A stretch of DNA of 34,042 nucleotides from Anaerolineae bacterium (GTDB lineage Bacteria > Chloroflexota > Anaerolineae > Anaerolineales > Villigracilaceae), in NCBI GenBank assembly GCA_030123675.1, contig JASJYH010000019.1:1-34042 (forward strand). The letters run 5' to 3'. The translations under genes were made by a program, and so were the position numbers. Positions 33,679-34,042 of this stretch are shown here, one piece after another (the first letter of the stretch is position 1; every line of letters starts with the position of its first letter). The notes under the pieces were generated by a model that did no database searches, was not told where the DNA came from, and saw nothing but the letters and a program-made list of their open reading frames with translations.

Positions 33679-33801
33679 TGCCCGTCCAAGTTGATATTTG
33701 ATTGCTGAAGTGGTTGCGTATGGCAACTGCAGCCATCCTTAACATGTTGTCCGGGTACTAGCGACAATAATTTTTAATTCAACAACATCTCTATATCGGA
33801 T

Positions 33802-33807
33802 ACAATC
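33802..33807 (+). promoter_or_regulatory. TACAAT -10 box, leaderless promoter of the LTD protein gene
   Basis: TACAAT is followed by 6 nt (CCTGAG) and the ATG at 33814. Only this hexamer is convincing; a TTCAAC at 33779-33784 could act as a weak -35 with a 17-nt spacer. Confidence 0.5.
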
Positions 33808-33813
33808 CTGAGA

Positions 33814-34042
33814 TGCAAAAAAAAGTGCCAGCCTATCATAGATTAACCGGATGGACCCTGCTGGTGGCACTGCTATTAGGTGCTTTGGGTGGTGCCGGGT
33901 TGTCTGCGCGTGCGGCGCCGAGGGCTGCAAGTGCATTAGACATTGTTATCAGTGAGGTCGCTTGGATGGGTACAGAATCCGATTACCGTGATGAATGGAT
34001 TGAGCTCTATAACCAAACTAGTTCTGATATAGATTTGACCGG
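33814..34042 (+). CDS. Secreted protein with lamin-tail domain (3' end beyond window)
   Basis: The 76 visible residues begin with a signal peptide: a basic start (MQKKVPAYHR), a hydrophobic core (WTLLVALLLGALGGAGL) and small residues (ARAAPRAASA) as a likely cleavage region. After it comes DIVISEVAWMGTESDYRDEWIELYNQTSSDIDLTG, the opening of a lamin-tail domain (LTD), which in bacteria is an extracellular immunoglobulin-like fold, often joined to nucleases or surface proteins. What follows is not visible. The start is the first ATG after a TACAAT box by 6 nt, with no Shine-Dalgarno, so the message is probably leaderless. Confidence 0.8.

Overview
The window looks like chromosomal DNA from a member of the Chloroflexota, most likely an Anaerolineae-type lineage. 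This is inferred from gene content (a SpoVS homologue without other sporulation genes, an sdhCDAB operon, a very long multi-GAF histidine kinase with a FIST-domain neighbour, DUF433/DUF5615 toxin-antitoxin genes, many large membrane proteins) and from dispersed intergenic palindromes. No rRNA or tRNA was seen, so the assignment is tentative. The DNA has moderate GC, with one clearly AT-rich gene (the FkbM methyltransferase at about 26.85-27.6 kb).

Layout. 1-4.25 kb (minus strand): EamA-type transporter (cut by the window start), a PEBP-family lipoprotein, a saccharopine-dehydrogenase-like oxidoreductase and a 572-aa membrane protein of unknown role. 4.47-12.76 kb (plus): an unknown multi-pass membrane protein followed by gyrB and a strong terminator; then a 1330-aa PDZ-like/membrane/GAFx4 histidine kinase and a FIST sensor protein, closed by a terminator. 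13.1-15.8 kb (minus): YegS-like lipid kinase, PAP2 phosphatase and a YdjM/DUF457 membrane protein. 15.9-20.6 kb (plus): folK, a small unknown protein, folP and a penicillin-binding-protein homologue whose catalytic motifs are largely lost. 20.8-21.8 kb: a TPR lipoprotein. 22.1-25.6 kb: sdhC-D-A-B, interrupted between sdhA and sdhB by a palindromic repeat. 25.7-26.6 kb: a DUF433/DUF5615 toxin-antitoxin pair with a clear operator, followed by an 89-nt relic of sdhB. 26.85-31.16 kb: FkbM methyltransferase, a GT87-like membrane glycosyltransferase and two GT4-type glycosyltransferases. 31.25-32.93 kb: deoxynucleoside kinase and a nucleotidyltransferase-fold protein. 32.94-33.42 kb: non-coding DNA with a cluster of DnaA boxes and an AT-rich tract, a candidate replication origin. 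33.4-34.0 kb: spoVS and the start of a secreted lamin-tail-domain protein.

Main points of interest: (i) the oriC-like DnaA-box cluster beside spoVS with no dnaA or dnaN in view; (ii) five genes whose start codon lies exactly 6 nt after a -10-like hexamer, suggesting leaderless transcripts; (iii) a PBP homologue lacking the GT51 motif-1 Glu and the SxxK Lys; (iv) a toxin-antitoxin module lying between sdhB and a decayed duplicate of part of sdhB; (v) an exact 40-bp repeat in inverted orientation in two intergenic elements, one inside the sdh operon.
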